A stretch of DNA of 64,000 nucleotides from Apiospora phragmitis (lineage: Eukaryota; Ascomycota; Sordariomycetes; Amphisphaeriales; Apiosporaceae): positions 310,001 through 374,000 of the forward strand of contig JAQQWL010000012.1 of the NCBI GenBank assembly GCA_038363925.1, given 5' to 3'. Shown here one piece after another: positions 11,857 to 24,100 of this stretch (its first letter is position 1; every line of letters begins with the position of its first letter). Both the position numbers and the translations under genes were made by a program. The notes under the pieces are model-generated. The model was given only the letters and a program-made list of their open reading frames with translations, did not search any database and had not been told where the DNA came from.

Positions 11857-13560
11857 ATGACCTCTTCTTACCCGCGCACCTTCTACAACTTCGGCACGTT
11901 CGATGTCATATTCGCTACCGCCTCCGTCTACGTCGTGCTGAATGTGGCAGTCATCAGCCTCCGGTTTTTTTCGTCCTGGAAGCGGCACGACCGTCTCGAC
12001 ATCGGCGACTGGTGTGGCCTCAGTGCAACTGTACGTGCAATATCTCCCCCACCCACCCCAACAGTCATTCACGCTGGCTGACCCGCTGGTAGCTTTTCAC
12101 ACTCGGTATGGCAATTGTCATGTTGATAGGTATGTTTTCACACTTCGGATTATGATCATTCTGCCTAAGCAGCAAGGGCAGGTGCCAGCACTCGGAGCAT
12201 TGGGAGACACGATCAGGACGTACGCGTGGGGGCTGAAAAGGCACTGATCCTGATGATAGATTACAATGTAAACCACTACCTCCATTACTATCACGACCAC
12301 TCTGATGCTGACAGGGCGGCCTCGTGACAGTTACACTTTGCATTCAACATCATCTTTACCCTCGCTGTGGGCTTAATACGACTCACCCTTCTCTTTCTCT
12401 GCCTCAAGCTGTTTCTGTACCATCCGCTGTATCGAATAATCCAAGCCATGATAGCCTTGGTGGTCGTCTGAGTGGCTTGCTACCTTGTCCTGACATTTTA
12501 AGTGCAGCAAGCCCCCTGGCACTTTCGTCGTGACGGTCCGGTCGTGCCCGGCTTTAACCTGGGAGCAGCGGCACAGAAGAAACTCGGCTTCTCGGTGGCC
12601 TTAACAGATTGCATCATCGATGTTGTCATGTTATTCTTACCATTATATCCAGTGAGTTACCCCAGGCCAGTATTTCGTGTATGTGGATCGACAGCTGATA
12701 CTTATTGATCACTCTAGGTCTTAAGGATGAATAGTGCGTTCACCTTTTGTTCATCGCGTTCCAGCTAGGATTTGGTTCAAACTGACGATTTTCAGTGCGA
12801 GGCAGGAACAAGATATGGGTTAGCATTGTATTTCTCCTCGGCGTGTTGTGAGTAGTCGATACACCAGGGCGGGATGCTGTTCGAATATATGTTGCTGACA
12901 CTTGCGCAGCTCGGTCACGGCGTCGATCGTTAATCTCGCCACCTTCACGGCTATGAATATCCCTATAGATGCGTTGTCTCATGAGCATCACGAGTTCATC
13001 AAGAATAACCAAGGCCACCTTAAGCACCCATGAAGCCACATCCTTAGGCCTCAACGACGTAAATGGTAAGCTGGGCGATTGCTGTTTCGGTTTCCATCAA
13101 GTTATCTATCTACGCCAGCAAGTTCTCTAACCTCACGCGAAAACCCCCAGGGGTCAGCGGGACCATTTCGTAGTGGGCCTTGACGGAATGCTCGTTGGGA
13201 AGCATCACGTGCAACCTGCCCATCATTTCGGGCTACATCTTTCAGCGCTTCTTCGCGGCTCCGGTGGAGTCCCTCTCGTCTCAGATCATCACCATGGGGC
13301 GGAAGGCGCTGCGGCTGAGCCCCACCGTGCCGCCGGATCAGACGACGCTGGACCTGACGCTGGACCAGACGGTGCCTCACCGACCCCGGTTTGATACGGC
13401 CGACCCTCGCTCGGAAGACTGTCGCCGAGCACGGTCGAGCATCATGTCGAGCTTTTACCATTGGAGATGCGCGGAGACAAGAGCGAGAGCAGCGCCTGTG
13501 CCTGCGAAGTACCAACCACCCAGGTGTCTTGTCATGCACAGCGAAGCATGACCTGCGTGC
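11857..13560 (+). pseudogene. Fungal rhodopsin-domain integral membrane protein, decayed
   Basis: The pieces follow the order of the fungal rhodopsin-like seven-helix family (PF20684-like). Helix 1-2 with the RFFSSWKRHDRLDIGDWCGLSA motif is read at 11857-12030. Later helices occur at 12334-12470 (FAFNIIFTLAVGLIRLTLLF), in LTDCIIDVVMLFLPLYP (about 12600-12650), and near 12800-12960 (RNKIWVSIVFLLGVL, then SSVTASIVNLATF). A last helix, WALTECSLGSITCNLPII, is at about 13170-13230. Intron-like GT..AG breaks sit at family-typical places. The frame is interrupted by a TGA after IALVVV, a TAA/TAG soon after YLVLTF, a TAG just before WALTE, and frame changes. The family is common in filamentous fungi and its function is largely unknown. 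The number of lesions points to a true pseudogene rather than sequencing error. Confidence 0.7.
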
Positions 13561-15170
13561 GACCGGTTCCGTAGCGTACCTACCAGCTGAAGAGGTAATA
13601 TCCGACATCAGCAGCATATCCAGCCTCAGATCTTTCTCGCGCATCATAGGCCTCCGACGCATTCGAACAGGGCCACGCTGTGTCACAGTCTCACTATCGA
13701 CATCTCGCCGAAGAAGCCCCAGGGAAACTTTGACATCGTGACAAATTGCGGAACATGAGAGCTCGTAAGCCTCGCTGTGATGCTAGCATAGTCACGGATA
13801 TCCTCACGGTCGTGGTTTTCAATCGCATAGTTGCGAAGCCTATTCTGGTTCATACGGATGACGTCCTAAAGGGACGGGCATTAACACGATATGGACCAAA
13901 GAGAGAGAGTTCCTCGGTAGTATATTCATGATGGAAGAGGCGGCAATCTCACCGAAAGTGTCCTTGTCGCTCGCAACCTGGCAGTCGTGGATTTCGACTT
14001 TTGTTCTTTTGCCATGTCCATCCGCCAGCGGGGCGCATGGCGATTAGATTCCACCAACCAGTGACGCGGCACGTATCTGAACCAACCATGGCACATCATG
14101 AGCGCCATGAAGCACGGAACAGGCGGCGCGGCACTCGACGACCTGATCGGGTAGGTGGTTATGACCAACTGCCGACTGTGGTAGCTGGCGCCATCTTGGC
14201 CCTCTTGGCGGGGGCTCCTAGGCAATTTAGCCAAGCGATTCCGACGTAGCCAAACCTGATAAGAGAATGGAGGCGGGGGAAAGAAGGAATGTAACGAACA
14301 GAGAAGACTGGCAGAAGAAGTGATTAAATGGTTGAAAAAGAAGACGGAAGTAATGGTTAAGAGCAAACAGCGAAAAAGGAGGAAGGGAGGGAAATCTAGA
14401 TGTATGTTGGTCGTATGACTCGCGTGAGGAGTGATGTGTTCCAGCTATAACCTAGATGGATAGATGAGCACATGGATGGCATTGCTTATCAGTCGGGAAC
14501 CCATGCACAGCATGCATGTCCATCCACTCCACAATCTATAAAGCGGAGCCGCCTTTTGCCATGACTCTCTATACGGGAGATATCACTACTTACTCACTAT
14601 TGCTCGCTTTGGCATCTTGATTAGGGCGAGCCCGAAACCCAAAGGAGATTGATTATGCGTGTAGAAGGCAGCACGTCAATTGGGGTATCTTATCAACCCA
14701 TATCGTTTCTTCGATGTTGGGAAAATCAGGTATATCCGGCAAGCTATTGCCACCACCCCTGGTCTGAATTACCCAATCGCGGTCCCCAGCTGTCACTATT
14801 CGGCCGGTGGTGCAACCACCACCGATCTGCCGCTGGATAATAGGCAGGCGCTCTTCAGCTATCATCCAGGAACGGAGCGAGGAGGACGGGCACTTTTCCC
14901 CTTGTAGGATAGGCTACGGTAGGGTTAGGCGGGCATCGCTCTCGGGTTGCCGAGACCCTTGGAAGCGCCGCGCAGCACGATTGAGGAAGGTTGTGAAGCT
15001 CCGAGATGGGGTCCCGTAGTAGAGAGCGCTTCACCAGCTCCAAGTCCCGGACCTACCTTCCTTTTACGTCCTAGATCCGGCTTCAATAAGCAGGGGCATC
15101 GGACAAAAAGAAAACAGGCTCATGATAGTAGTCCCGGCGACAGCTGTGAAGCCCGGATAGTTGTATAAAG
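13561..15170. other. Possible further gene relic, then intergenic
   Basis: On the plus strand at 13650-14150, short runs such as SPKKPQGNFDIVTNCGT, EEREFLGSIFMMEEAAISPKVSL and NQPWHIMSAMKHGTGGAALDDLIG look protein-like but lie in different frames and are separated by stops. They may be remains of one decayed gene that I cannot name. From 14250 to 15170 I see no gene. Confidence 0.3.
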
Positions 15171-15173
15171 ACT

Positions 15174-15179
15174 CATCAA
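15174..15179 (+). promoter_or_regulatory. TATA-like box of the metalloprotease gene
   Basis: TATAAA lies about 120 bp before the ATG at 15297, followed by a pyrimidine-rich leader. This is a common arrangement for strongly expressed fungal genes. It is a position and sequence match only. Confidence 0.45.
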
Positions 15180-15296
15180 GATCATCGGTCCTCTTTCCCT
15201 TTGGTGTCTGTTCCTCACTCGCCACCCGCACCGTCACTCACTTATCATAATTACCCCAGACAAAGACAGCCGGTCAGTCTTCCCGCCCCGCCCACG

Positions 15297-16318
15297 ATGC
15301 AGTTCAAGTCCCTCTTCGTCGGTGCCGTCGCAGCCTCGGGCGCCCTGGCCGCGGACCGCCTTTGCGGCTTCAAAGAGCCCTCGGCGGAGGACATCGCCAT
15401 CGCCCAGAGCTTCGCCGCGCAGGAGGCCGAGTCGCTGGCCGCCGCCAACGAGACCATGTTCCTCCAGGCCACCGTCAACGTCTACTTCCACGTCATCGCC
15501 ACCTCGCAGTCCGCCAGCGGCGGCTACCTCAGCGTAAGTAACACCACCCCTGTTTTATGAAGTATTCAGCCTTCGCCAAAGGCACAGAAAGAGAAAACAA
15601 CTAAGAGGAAACACACACGTAGGCCTCAAGCCTGTCCAGACAGCTCGACATCATGAACGAGCGCTTCGCGCCGTACGGCTTCGCCTTCACCCAAGCCGGC
15701 GCCGACTGGACCGTCAACAGCGCCTGGGCCCGCGACGGCTCGGAGCTGACCATGAAGCGCTCCCTGCGCAAGGGCACGTACCGGGACCTCAACATGTACC
15801 TGCTGGCCGACATGGACTACCTCGGCTACGCGTACCTGCCCAAGCGCGTCAGCAGCGGCTCCTCGGACTTCTACTACGACGGCGTCACCATCCTCGGCTC
15901 GACCCTTCCTGGGGGTTCCTACACGGACTACAACCTCGGCCTCACCGCCGTCCACGAGACCGGCCACTGGCTCGGGCTCTACCACACCTTCCAGGGCGGC
16001 TGCTCCGGGCAGGGCGATTATGTGGCCGACACCCCGCCCGAGGCTAACGCGGCGTCGGGGTGCCCCGTGGGGCGCGATACGTGCCCCGGCGGCGGCGTCG
16101 ATCCGATTCACAACTACATGGACTACAGCCAAGAGTAAGCAGCTCTCCGCTATTTACTTCCCCTGAACACTTTCCCCCCTTTTGTTATATTTCATTATCA
16201 AGAATTACATATGGCTAACTGAATGGTTTCTTTTCCACCCTATAGCTCTTGCTACGAGGAATTCACCCCTGGCCAGGTTACCCGCATGAACAGCTACTGG
16301 AGCACCTACCGTGCCTAG
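15297..16318 (+). CDS. Secreted zinc metalloprotease, M43 (pappalysin-like) family
   Basis: Three exons (15297-15533, 15623-16134, 16246-16318) give 273 residues. The N-terminus MQFKSLFVGAVAASGALA is a signal peptide, so the enzyme is secreted. The metzincin zinc site HETGHWLGLYH has ligands His190, His194 and His200, with Glu191 as catalytic base. NYMDYS around Met245 provides the Met-turn. Paired cysteines flank the site (GGCSGQGD, SGCPVGRDTCPGG, SCYEEF). Size and motif order match the secreted fungal MEP1-like M43B enzymes known from Coccidioides and many saprotrophs and pathogens, which cleave extracellular proteins. All splice sites are canonical, and no lesion is seen, unlike many neighbours. 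Neighbouring genes are not functionally linked. Confidence 0.93.
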
Positions 16319-16687
16319 ATGTGATTCGAATTAACGGCTTCGCGTCCTTAAAAGTCACTACCTTCTGTTTATGTGTGAGTGATGGGACTCAATATCTCTT
16401 AGGCTGTATAGGTCAGGGTTCCGTAGAGCATTCTTGGCATATAATTGATAACTATATAGTTAATGGCAGGTTAAGTCTATTTGAGTTCTTCCTGGCTCTA
16501 GACATTTAAAATAGGTAGGCTGTATATTCAGGTGTAACTGCCTACTAGTGCCATCGTATAGATTTTGCTCTAGTGCTGCTCCGATTTAGCATGTTGATCT
16601 TGATTCAGGCCGCGTATCCCTGTCATGACCCTACCTTAGGCCTGCTATTGTAAGACTGGAGTGAAGTTATGCTACTGATGAAGAACA
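16319..16687. other. Short convergent intergenic region
   Basis: About 370 AT-leaning bases between the 3' ends of the metalloprotease (plus) and the uncharacterised pseudogene (minus). It presumably holds both 3' UTRs; no other feature is seen. Confidence 0.5.
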
Positions 16688-17625
16688 TCATCCGTCAAGT
16701 CCCACTTTCTTCAGGTATTCGGAAACAGAAACCTCGTCAGGGCCTTCCTCGTAGTCCGCCAGAATCTCTCCAACCAATTTCGTTGCTAGTTCCTTATCCC
16801 AAGCCTCGGAGAACCAACCCGCATCTCGGAGGGCTTGTCGTATGCCATCGTTCTCCTCCGGCTCGTAACACAGTCAATCCCCCTCCATCAGACAGCCCTC
16901 GCGGTCCACATAGCCCGGAAACCACTCGAGCGAGCGCAGCTTCTGCTCGCACGCCGCGAAGAACGGCTGGATGCGGTAGTAGGCGTACTCCATCCCTTCC
17001 GGGCCCCATGGGTCGGGTTCGGGCATGCTGTCCTCGTCGTCGAGCTTCACCTCTTCGTTGCACGTGGGGATCCCCATCTCGGGCCAGACGTTGCCGACGT
17101 TCTGCTCCATCAGGACGACGCCGTGTTTGGTGTCGAGGAAGACCTTTGTAGTAGTACTCTTCTGTGTCTTGGTTGCTTCCTAGACATATCAAACGCGGCG
17201 GCTCGCCTGGTTTTAAGACCTCACCGTCCCCCCTTCGCAATTTATCGCTGTGTTCATTCCAGTAAGCGATGAGACGAGGGTCCAAGTAACACTCCAGGGC
17301 CAGCCCCAGCACGAACTCCGGACCGCCCAGGTCCCATTGAGGCAAGTGGCGTAGTAGCTCCAAGGCTTCTTCGGTGAAACCAAGACACGCGAAGCCTTCT
17401 TTAGTAATGGGGGTGGCCCTCGGGGGGCGGAAACAACAGGCAGTCAGAACCGGCATGTATTCGGTCGAGCAGGCTGAAGTAGGACGAGATCGCCTCGACT
17501 GCTTCATCGCGAAAATACATATTTGGCAATATACCGAGAGCATTGTGGTTGTCGTTTTGTCCAACAGTGATTTGATTGGGCCTAAGAAAGGACGAAAACT
17601 TTGGAGAGGGATGTGTTTCGAGGAA
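16688..17625 (-). pseudogene. Uncharacterised fungal protein with three frame lesions
   Basis: Read on the minus strand, protein-like sequence runs through three frames. First comes PWFLETHPSPKFSSF..NALGILPNMYFRDEAVEAI (17620-17410). After a shift in a CCCCC run near 17404 comes GFTEEALELLRHLPQWDLGGPEF..LICLGSNQD. After a second one-base shift near 17143 comes VFLDTKHGVVLMEQNVGNVWPEM..DPWGPEGMEYAYYRIQPFF. This last part is interrupted by a TGA near 16876 and continues LCYEPEENDGIRQALRDAGWFSEAW to a stop at 16688. No in-frame ATG precedes the first segment; a TAA lies just upstream. The codons read well throughout, so the gene was recently functional. I do not recognise the family; the layout is reminiscent of small acidic cytosolic fungal proteins. 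Confidence 0.6.
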
Positions 17626-17639
17626 CCATGGGCGACTGG

Positions 17640-18353
17640 GTGATTACGCGGTACGAGCTGACATTCCTCACCCGACGCAAGGGGGGACGCAAATATTTCG
17701 GATTAAGTATAGATCCGTGACCATCGCTATTGCTTGTTTGCGATAGCACAACCTGTGGTATAAATCATCATAACACAAAAGCTCCGTCCATCGAATCATG
17801 GGCAATCATTACACAAGAGGGTTTCATGAGCCTCCCCTGTCCCCCCTATAACATTTAGCCTTGTTATTTATCCCATTATAATGTCTATAATTATCTTGTC
17901 GAAGCATACTGTACAGCAAAACAATTTGAAGGGAAATGGCTGGGTTCGGAAGATGGTATTTCGTAGAAACGGAATACAGTTGACGCAGCAATACAGATGT
18001 TTCCAGGATAAGGGTGCTTACTGCGATTGCGGCAGGCCACAGCTGTACGCTTACATCGGCTTTCTGGTTATTCTTTCCTTTCTTTCAACGCGGCAGTCAT
18101 TTATGTGTGGACTCATAGGTACCGTGGCACAGGTTTCATGGGCTCTCCGACTTCGGATCTCTGATCACTAGGAAGGCTCTAATTGACTTGGCTCATCATT
18201 CTGCTTTGCGTCATGGGAGGGCAAAAATGGGAGATTGGTAGATCAGATATAACGGAGAAAGTACGCCAACAGTAAACCAATTGGAAACAGGAGATTGAGG
18301 GGGGGCCCTGGGATATTAAACGCATGCTTGACGACTAAAACTCCGGGCATTGC
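17640..18353. other. Intergenic, no gene seen
   Basis: A small plus-strand frame at 17881-18171 shows no family resemblance or signal peptide. Nothing else is supported. Confidence 0.4.
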
Positions 18354-19810
18354 TTAGTCTATCCGTTTTCTCCTTGAAGGGCCATCGAGGTCCAGCTCCA
18401 TCACTCCATTTTCCCTACCAGATTCCACTTCCATGTCCTCCAGGAAGTTCTTCATTGGCTCCAAGGCCAGCCCTAGATGACGTTGCAGGACCTTCCCTCC
18501 CCGCTTCCTCGTCGTTGATGACCAGAGCTGATGCAGTGCGGATCAGGTTTTTGATCTGCCTGCCGTTCAAGGGCTCAGATGCGAATTTCTCCAGGGCGCC
18601 ATTAGATTTAAGTTCGTTGGCGGTCTGCTCCGATACCTTGCGAAGAAAGGCGTGCCATAGAACACGGCGACTGGATATGGAAAGCGGTGGATAACGGATG
18701 GCCAGGTGTATACGCGACTTGAAGGCGGTATCAAAACAGTCGACTCTGTTGGTCGTGAGAATCAGGATACCTTGGTAGTACTCGAGCATGCGGAGAAAGA
18801 CTGTGAATCAACGTTAGCGGCCCCCGTCGGAAACACCACACGCCGTTCCTACCATCACGAATACTCCGACCTCGGTTTTCGGCTTCTTGGGTTGAGGAAA
18901 GGGGCGACATACCTGAAACGAGGGCGTTGCGAAGTAGTCCGTGGGGTTCCCGTTGCTCAAGAAAAACATCCGCTTCGTCTAATAGAACAACTGCGTGCCA
19001 CTTCTCGGCAATCTCAAAAGCTGCTGATAGTTGTTCCTCCACCGACTTGGCCGTAGTGCCAAGTGTCCCGGCATCCAAGCGTAGGAGGGGCTTGCGACAG
19101 TAGTCCGCTATGCCCTCTACGTATTGTCGGTACATATTGGAGTTGGTGGTATTCTGCATGACCAACGTACCTGCGGTAAGAGTTTTACCGGTACCCGGGG
19201 CGCCATAGAGGAGGAAGACAACGCCGCGGCCTTTTCCTTTGATGAAGTCATCAAACTGCAACCGCGTATCCTCATGTACCTGTACGAGGGATAGAATCTG
19301 CTGCTTGTATGTTTGCTGGAGTATGAGTTCTTCAAAGGCGCTTGAGTCCAAGCCGATGTCTTGCATGTTATCGATACGGAACCGCCCCCACGCATTATGT
19401 CGGAGCGAGTACCCATACACAAGATCGGAACAAATGATCAGCTCTTCAGTTGTCATGTTCTCGGCTCCACCGTCATTGGCATGGAACACCTTTTGGGACG
19501 ATGTGAAGGATATCCTTGTATATGGGTAAGCCTCAACGAAAGCGGCTCGATCAACCATGATACGAGATTTGATCTGTTCAATGCGGCTATCGTCAATCAA
19601 CTGCTTATTGAAGAGGGGCTTCATCCTGCCACGTACCATTCGATATCGATAATCTTCCTCGTCATAGACAAATGAGCCTATGCCGTCATACAAAAGATGA
19701 TGCTGCCCGTGAAGTGTTATGAATTTCTTGCCTCTTGCGAGTAGACGAGACCGAACGGCATCCGACTCTGCGACGTAGTGCATGGGGATTAACTCCAAGT
19801 CGGCGTCCAT
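18354..19810 (-). CDS. AAA+ ATPase (fungal DUF7025/AAA type), short N-terminus and shifted C-terminus
   Basis: Two exons (19810-18913 and 18800-18415) give an open frame of 427 residues. It starts with a segment like the end of the DUF7025 region (RGKKFITLHGQHHLLYDG..), then a MVRGRMKPLFNKQLIDDSR linker. The AAA core follows: Walker A GAPGTGKT, Walker B AVVLLDEADVF, and after the intron the sensor-1 strand ILILTTNRVDCFD with the SRIHLAIRYP arginine-finger region. Relatives have several hundred more N-terminal residues, so the 5' part seems lost. At the 3' end the conserved frame breaks near 18492: reading on in the other frame gives VLQRHLGLALEPMKNFLEDMEVE and ends at 18354, whereas the open frame ends at 18415. 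It should be an ATP-driven remodeller if functional; the substrate is unknown. A damaged or mis-sequenced copy is likely. Confidence 0.72.
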
Positions 19811-21337
19811 GTTTATTCTAGAGGAATCGAGTGTGTATTGGGTAAATATGACAGACTGAACTCGAGGAGAAGCGACCGAGGATTGATGAAATAAATAAAA
19901 TGTTGGCCCTCCACAGCTCAATTTATATAAAACGAAAAACCTGCCCTAGGCCCCCTTCCTACCCATGTACTAAGGCTTTGTGTTGCTCTCGGGGACTGCT
20001 TCCTTCGGCGAGCCTGCAGTTGCGACAGACAATGTACTTGTAGCATGGAGAACTCCAGATTGATCGGTAGTTGCCTGAATAGCCTCGATGGTGTTGAATG
20101 ACTGTTGGCCAACCGATTCGTTAAGCTACCTGAGCATGGGGTCGCCCGCGCCTTCAGGACGGCTTGTAGCTGCAGGTGCGGCCCCTCTCTGTGGCCGGGG
20201 TACCGGTACAAATCTGCCAGACTAAGAGTTCATCGCTTAGCATGAAGGTACCAGACTATGAATGTGATGTGGTGTACATGTTTGTTTCTACTCACCATAA
20301 TGGCTTGTTGACCTGGTACTGTATGTAGTGTGCCGTGACCAAAGGAAGAGGTTGTGCAGGAGTTCGGCAAGTAGTAATGCAAGTACAATAGGAACGCCTA
20401 CGGTCACGGTTCAAGTTGCTGTATCTGGACAGTAGGGAAGTGGTAATCGGATACTCTTGTCGAGACAAATTGTCTATTGCGTCGATGGAAGCCTTTCCTC
20501 TATAGACAAATTGTAAAACTTTGGAGAACTTTCAGCATGTCTTAGGAACGTCAGTTGTCATACTAGAAAGTCTGCCTTTTTGATGATCCTTTTAGGTACT
20601 ACAAAGAACTTCTAGGGTGAAATAGTCGATTGGATCGCAATGGACACAATAAGGGCTTGGATCTTTTAGGATCCTTCATTGCCGCGAGGCTTTCGTTACA
20701 ATTATTGAAAGCGGTGGATACATTAGGAATGGCCGGTCTAAGAACCTTTCCGGATCTTTAGAGAACGTTGACGTGTAGTGGAAGCTCACAGCTAGCCGGA
20801 CCGTCGTGTCGGTGTAATACGATTTAGAACTTTCAGAATCTTTTGGAGGCCCTTTGGGTTGTATAGGTACGGGACTAGTTAGCCGCTCAAAGGGTACGTA
20901 TATGCAGGGGGCATTAGTGGTCAATGGTCATTGGGCTACTTTTGCGCAGAACTTTGAAGAACCTTTTCCACATGATGTAGCAAAGCCTCCCTTGCATTAC
21001 ATGCAGGCCACCGAAACTGGCTGGATAAGTTCTTTCCTGGATCTTTGAAAAACTTTTATTTAGGCCTCGTTCTCCGGCTGCCCCGATCCCTCCGTCATTA
21101 TACCTAAATGGTATCCAAGTTCGTTTCAGCGATCTGACGAGGGCGAATCGGAATTGATTGCCTGTTTATTATTCGCCTGGTAACCACTCTTGTTAGTATA
21201 TTTCACTATTATCGTTTTCCTTATACCTTCTTCAAGTGATGCCCTCGTTCCCTTTCCTAATATCACCGACGGAGCTAACACACTCGCCTTAAGAATAACT
21301 TATTCGAATCATTCTACCACATACAAGTATCACCATC
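19811..21337. other. Non-coding region with a recurring AACTTT-type motif
   Basis: No gene is supported. Between 20500 and 21060 a loose motif CTTT(G/A)(G/A)A(G/A)AAC(T/C/G)TT recurs near 20518, 20757, 20949 and 21042, often next to another GAAC or TTCC block. It may be the remains of a diverged tandem repeat. The DNA upstream of the AAA gene (19811-19921) is AT-leaning, as for a promoter. Confidence 0.35.
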
Positions 21338-23345
21338 ATGAGCCGTGCCCCATTCTTCCACTTCAATTCCGCCATTGGGGATTCCCTGGCCACAGCGGGC
21401 CAGGGACACGCACAGGATTCTCAGCGTGCAAACATGAGCGACCAGCAAATTCTAGCCCCCTTATTGTTCCAGCATGATGCGCTGGGCGGTTTCTTTGACC
21501 CTGGTACTGTCAACTCGTCGCAACCGCATACATTCAACCTTGGGAACCACTCGATGAACTCGTCTCAAGCCTACTCAAGCGGGCAACGACATACTGCGCC
21601 ACATGGAGTAGCTTCCAGTTCGAATGCGCCACTGGCCAGTATGCAGCCCCGCAGATGCAGTAGCAAAACCCGGGAATGAGAGACATCCTCAATCCTCCAC
21701 CTCCTGGTAATACTGTACCCCCCTTGAGAAGGGAGGCAACTAGGAATCTAAGGCTGCGTCAGCCTTCACAAGCTTTCTGGGATAAGCACAAGCCTACCAT
21801 CCAAGTCCTCTACATCGATGAGAACAAGCCTCTCCAGGATGTGATAGACGAAATGCACAACAAGCATGGTTTTACCGCATCGTATGGCCCCCAATCTTGA
21901 TGGTAAAGGATGAACACTAAAGGCAAATTCCTATAGTAAGAAAATGTATAAAGACCGTTTCAAGCTTTGGTCATGGTCCAAGAATGTGCCACACAAAAAG
22001 GTGGCTTGGATGCAGAACAAACTCGATGAATGCAAACCTCAGAAGATTGTGTTCCAGTACCATGATATGGAACAGTCGGAAGAGAGGCTTAAGAAGTTGT
22101 TGGATGCTCGGAAACAAGCCGACGAAAGTGAGAACGCCTTAAGGGATTTGGTCCTTTGCCCACACTCGCGTTGGTGAGACTACTGACTCGCCACCCCAGA
22201 TGAACTCGAACCCTTTGTGTCTACCCCCAGCGACGTGCAGTATCGTACAGAAATTTCGGTTGCCGGTGCCACACCACAGGCATCTAATGAAGCGGAGGCA
22301 CCCACCGATGACATTGCAAAAGTGGCATTCAACTACGATGCCGAACCAGAAGGTTTCAGTTTGCGCTCCATGAACATGGATGATTTGCGTACTTCACTGC
22401 AGTCGGCCTCTGAGGCAGCATCAGCTGGGAAGCATGCAGAAGCAGAAAAGATGTTCCGGGACGGCCTTGTCGGCTTTCGTCGCCTTCTGACACCCACTCA
22501 TGACGAGACGCTTCGAGCAGGCTACCAGCTAGTCTCGTTCTATGCTAACCTGGGAAAAATGGGCGATGCCGATACCGTGCTAGATTGGATGACATCCAAA
22601 CACGTCGAGAAATGGGAGGGGGGCATGAAAAGACCCTGGCCCACCACACACGCCTAGTCAAGCTGCTTCGCCAGTGGGGTCGGACTGAACATGCCGAAGC
22701 CATCCTCTTTAAGTTGATGGACGAGACCAATGATTTGTATGACATTGGAAACGGTGCAATCATTGCCGGCTCACCTGATGGGGACAGGTCATCGCTGCAA
22801 CAGGGCGATCAGCAACACTTTGAACCTCTCATGCTTGCAGTTCAGGGTCCAGCGACTATCACACGCCAGCTCAAGCTGATGGAAATGGCCCCCTCGCTGT
22901 CTGAAGATGGATTCGCGGGGTTTCTAACCCAGATCATGGAGCAGTGCGAGGCAAGGTCAGGCCAGCTCGGCCCACAGGGGATCATTGCCAGGTGCTTGCT
23001 CGCGAAGCAACGGTTCTTGGGAGGCGACATTGCAGACAGCACTAGTCTGCTGTCCGCCGCGAGGCGCACTGCAACCCGTTTGTTATACCCAGGCCAATAA
23101 CTACCGTCGTGGGTGCTTCTCAAAGCCGCCAGCCAGCCCGCCTTCACGTTGTTGGAGGTGGACAACCATCGCGAATGCAAGGCAGTCTTGGACGAGATCC
23201 TCAGGGCATTACAAGTAAGACCCCGCGGCAGCGACGAGGACGAAGACAACTGCATCCTGATGGGATTTCTCTGGTCGACCGCAGCCGAGCTCAACCGGCT
23301 ATCGGACTGGAGTAAGGTGCGGCCATGGGTTGAAAGATGCTTCTA
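21338..23345 (+). pseudogene. Clr5-domain protein pseudogene
   Basis: Protein-like sequence runs left to right through several frames. A Ser/Gln-rich N-terminus begins at 21338. The Clr5 domain starts at about 21770 (FWDKHKPTIQVLYIDENKPLQDVIDEMH..GFTAS), crosses a GTATGG/TAG intron at 21889-21937, and ends with KKMYKDRFKLWSW. A helical, TPR-like tail follows from 22199 to 23345. Lesions are a frame change near 21670, TGA codons at 22175 and about 22190, a one-base shift near 22617 in a G run, and a TAA at 23098 (GQ*LPSWVLL). Domain order matches the intact gene at 8.2-10.1 kb, but the sequences differ widely, so this is not a recent copy of it. No function is expected. Confidence 0.78.
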
Positions 23346-24100
23346 GCTTGGTAAATAAGGGAGTTTGATTTCGAACTAATTAAGTCTTTTCGGCTCGAAT
23401 ATAGTCCGTTTTACCGCGATGAATACGGGAGAGCAGAGCAGGAAGAATATGAGTAACAAGTTGAAATGTTTATAGCCGTATGGGAACTGACACTTCCTGA
23501 TAGACCACCTAACCTTCACTCGGGCTTTTATCCCACACGTCCTTTGCGTGCCAGCACTAACTGAAGTGAGCCAAGAAGCTCTCCAAGGAAACCGCCCCCC
23601 AGCGATTTGCCCCGTCAATTGCTTTCACTATATTCCCGTTATCACCGTGAGATGGAGACACCTTTTATAGCATGGTACCATGTGAGTCAGATCGAACTGA
23701 CTAGCAAGCTAACGAACAACGAAGTTATCTTGATGCATGAGCTTTGAGTAACCGCAAAGGAATTAACTCGTTCGAGTCTGTCTGATGGCACATTTCAGGC
23801 TTCTCGATGTTTGTAATGATACTAAAAAGGACAGTTGGTGAGGACCGGGCCAGCAACCATCCCTTGCATCCTCTAGCGCGCTTGATCTTGGCCGAGCCAA
23901 CACACCGGTAAGTGCTTATGGCTTATGTGAGCTCCCCCTCAATGTCTGCTGTTTCGTCAAAGCATTCCACTTCCACTCCCAAAAGTTCGACCGCATACTC
24001 CATCAAGCCGGTTATTTACTACGCGCTTGGCCTTCTTTTTGGAGACCAACCTCGCAGATTGTTCATTGAAGCAGGGACAATAGGTTTTGCCACCGCTTCG
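23346..24100. other. Intergenic / upstream of the P450
   Basis: No gene is supported. The frame upstream of the P450 start stays open from an ATG at 23918, so a longer N-terminus is possible. The sequence before 24101 does not look like a P450 leader. Confidence 0.4.
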
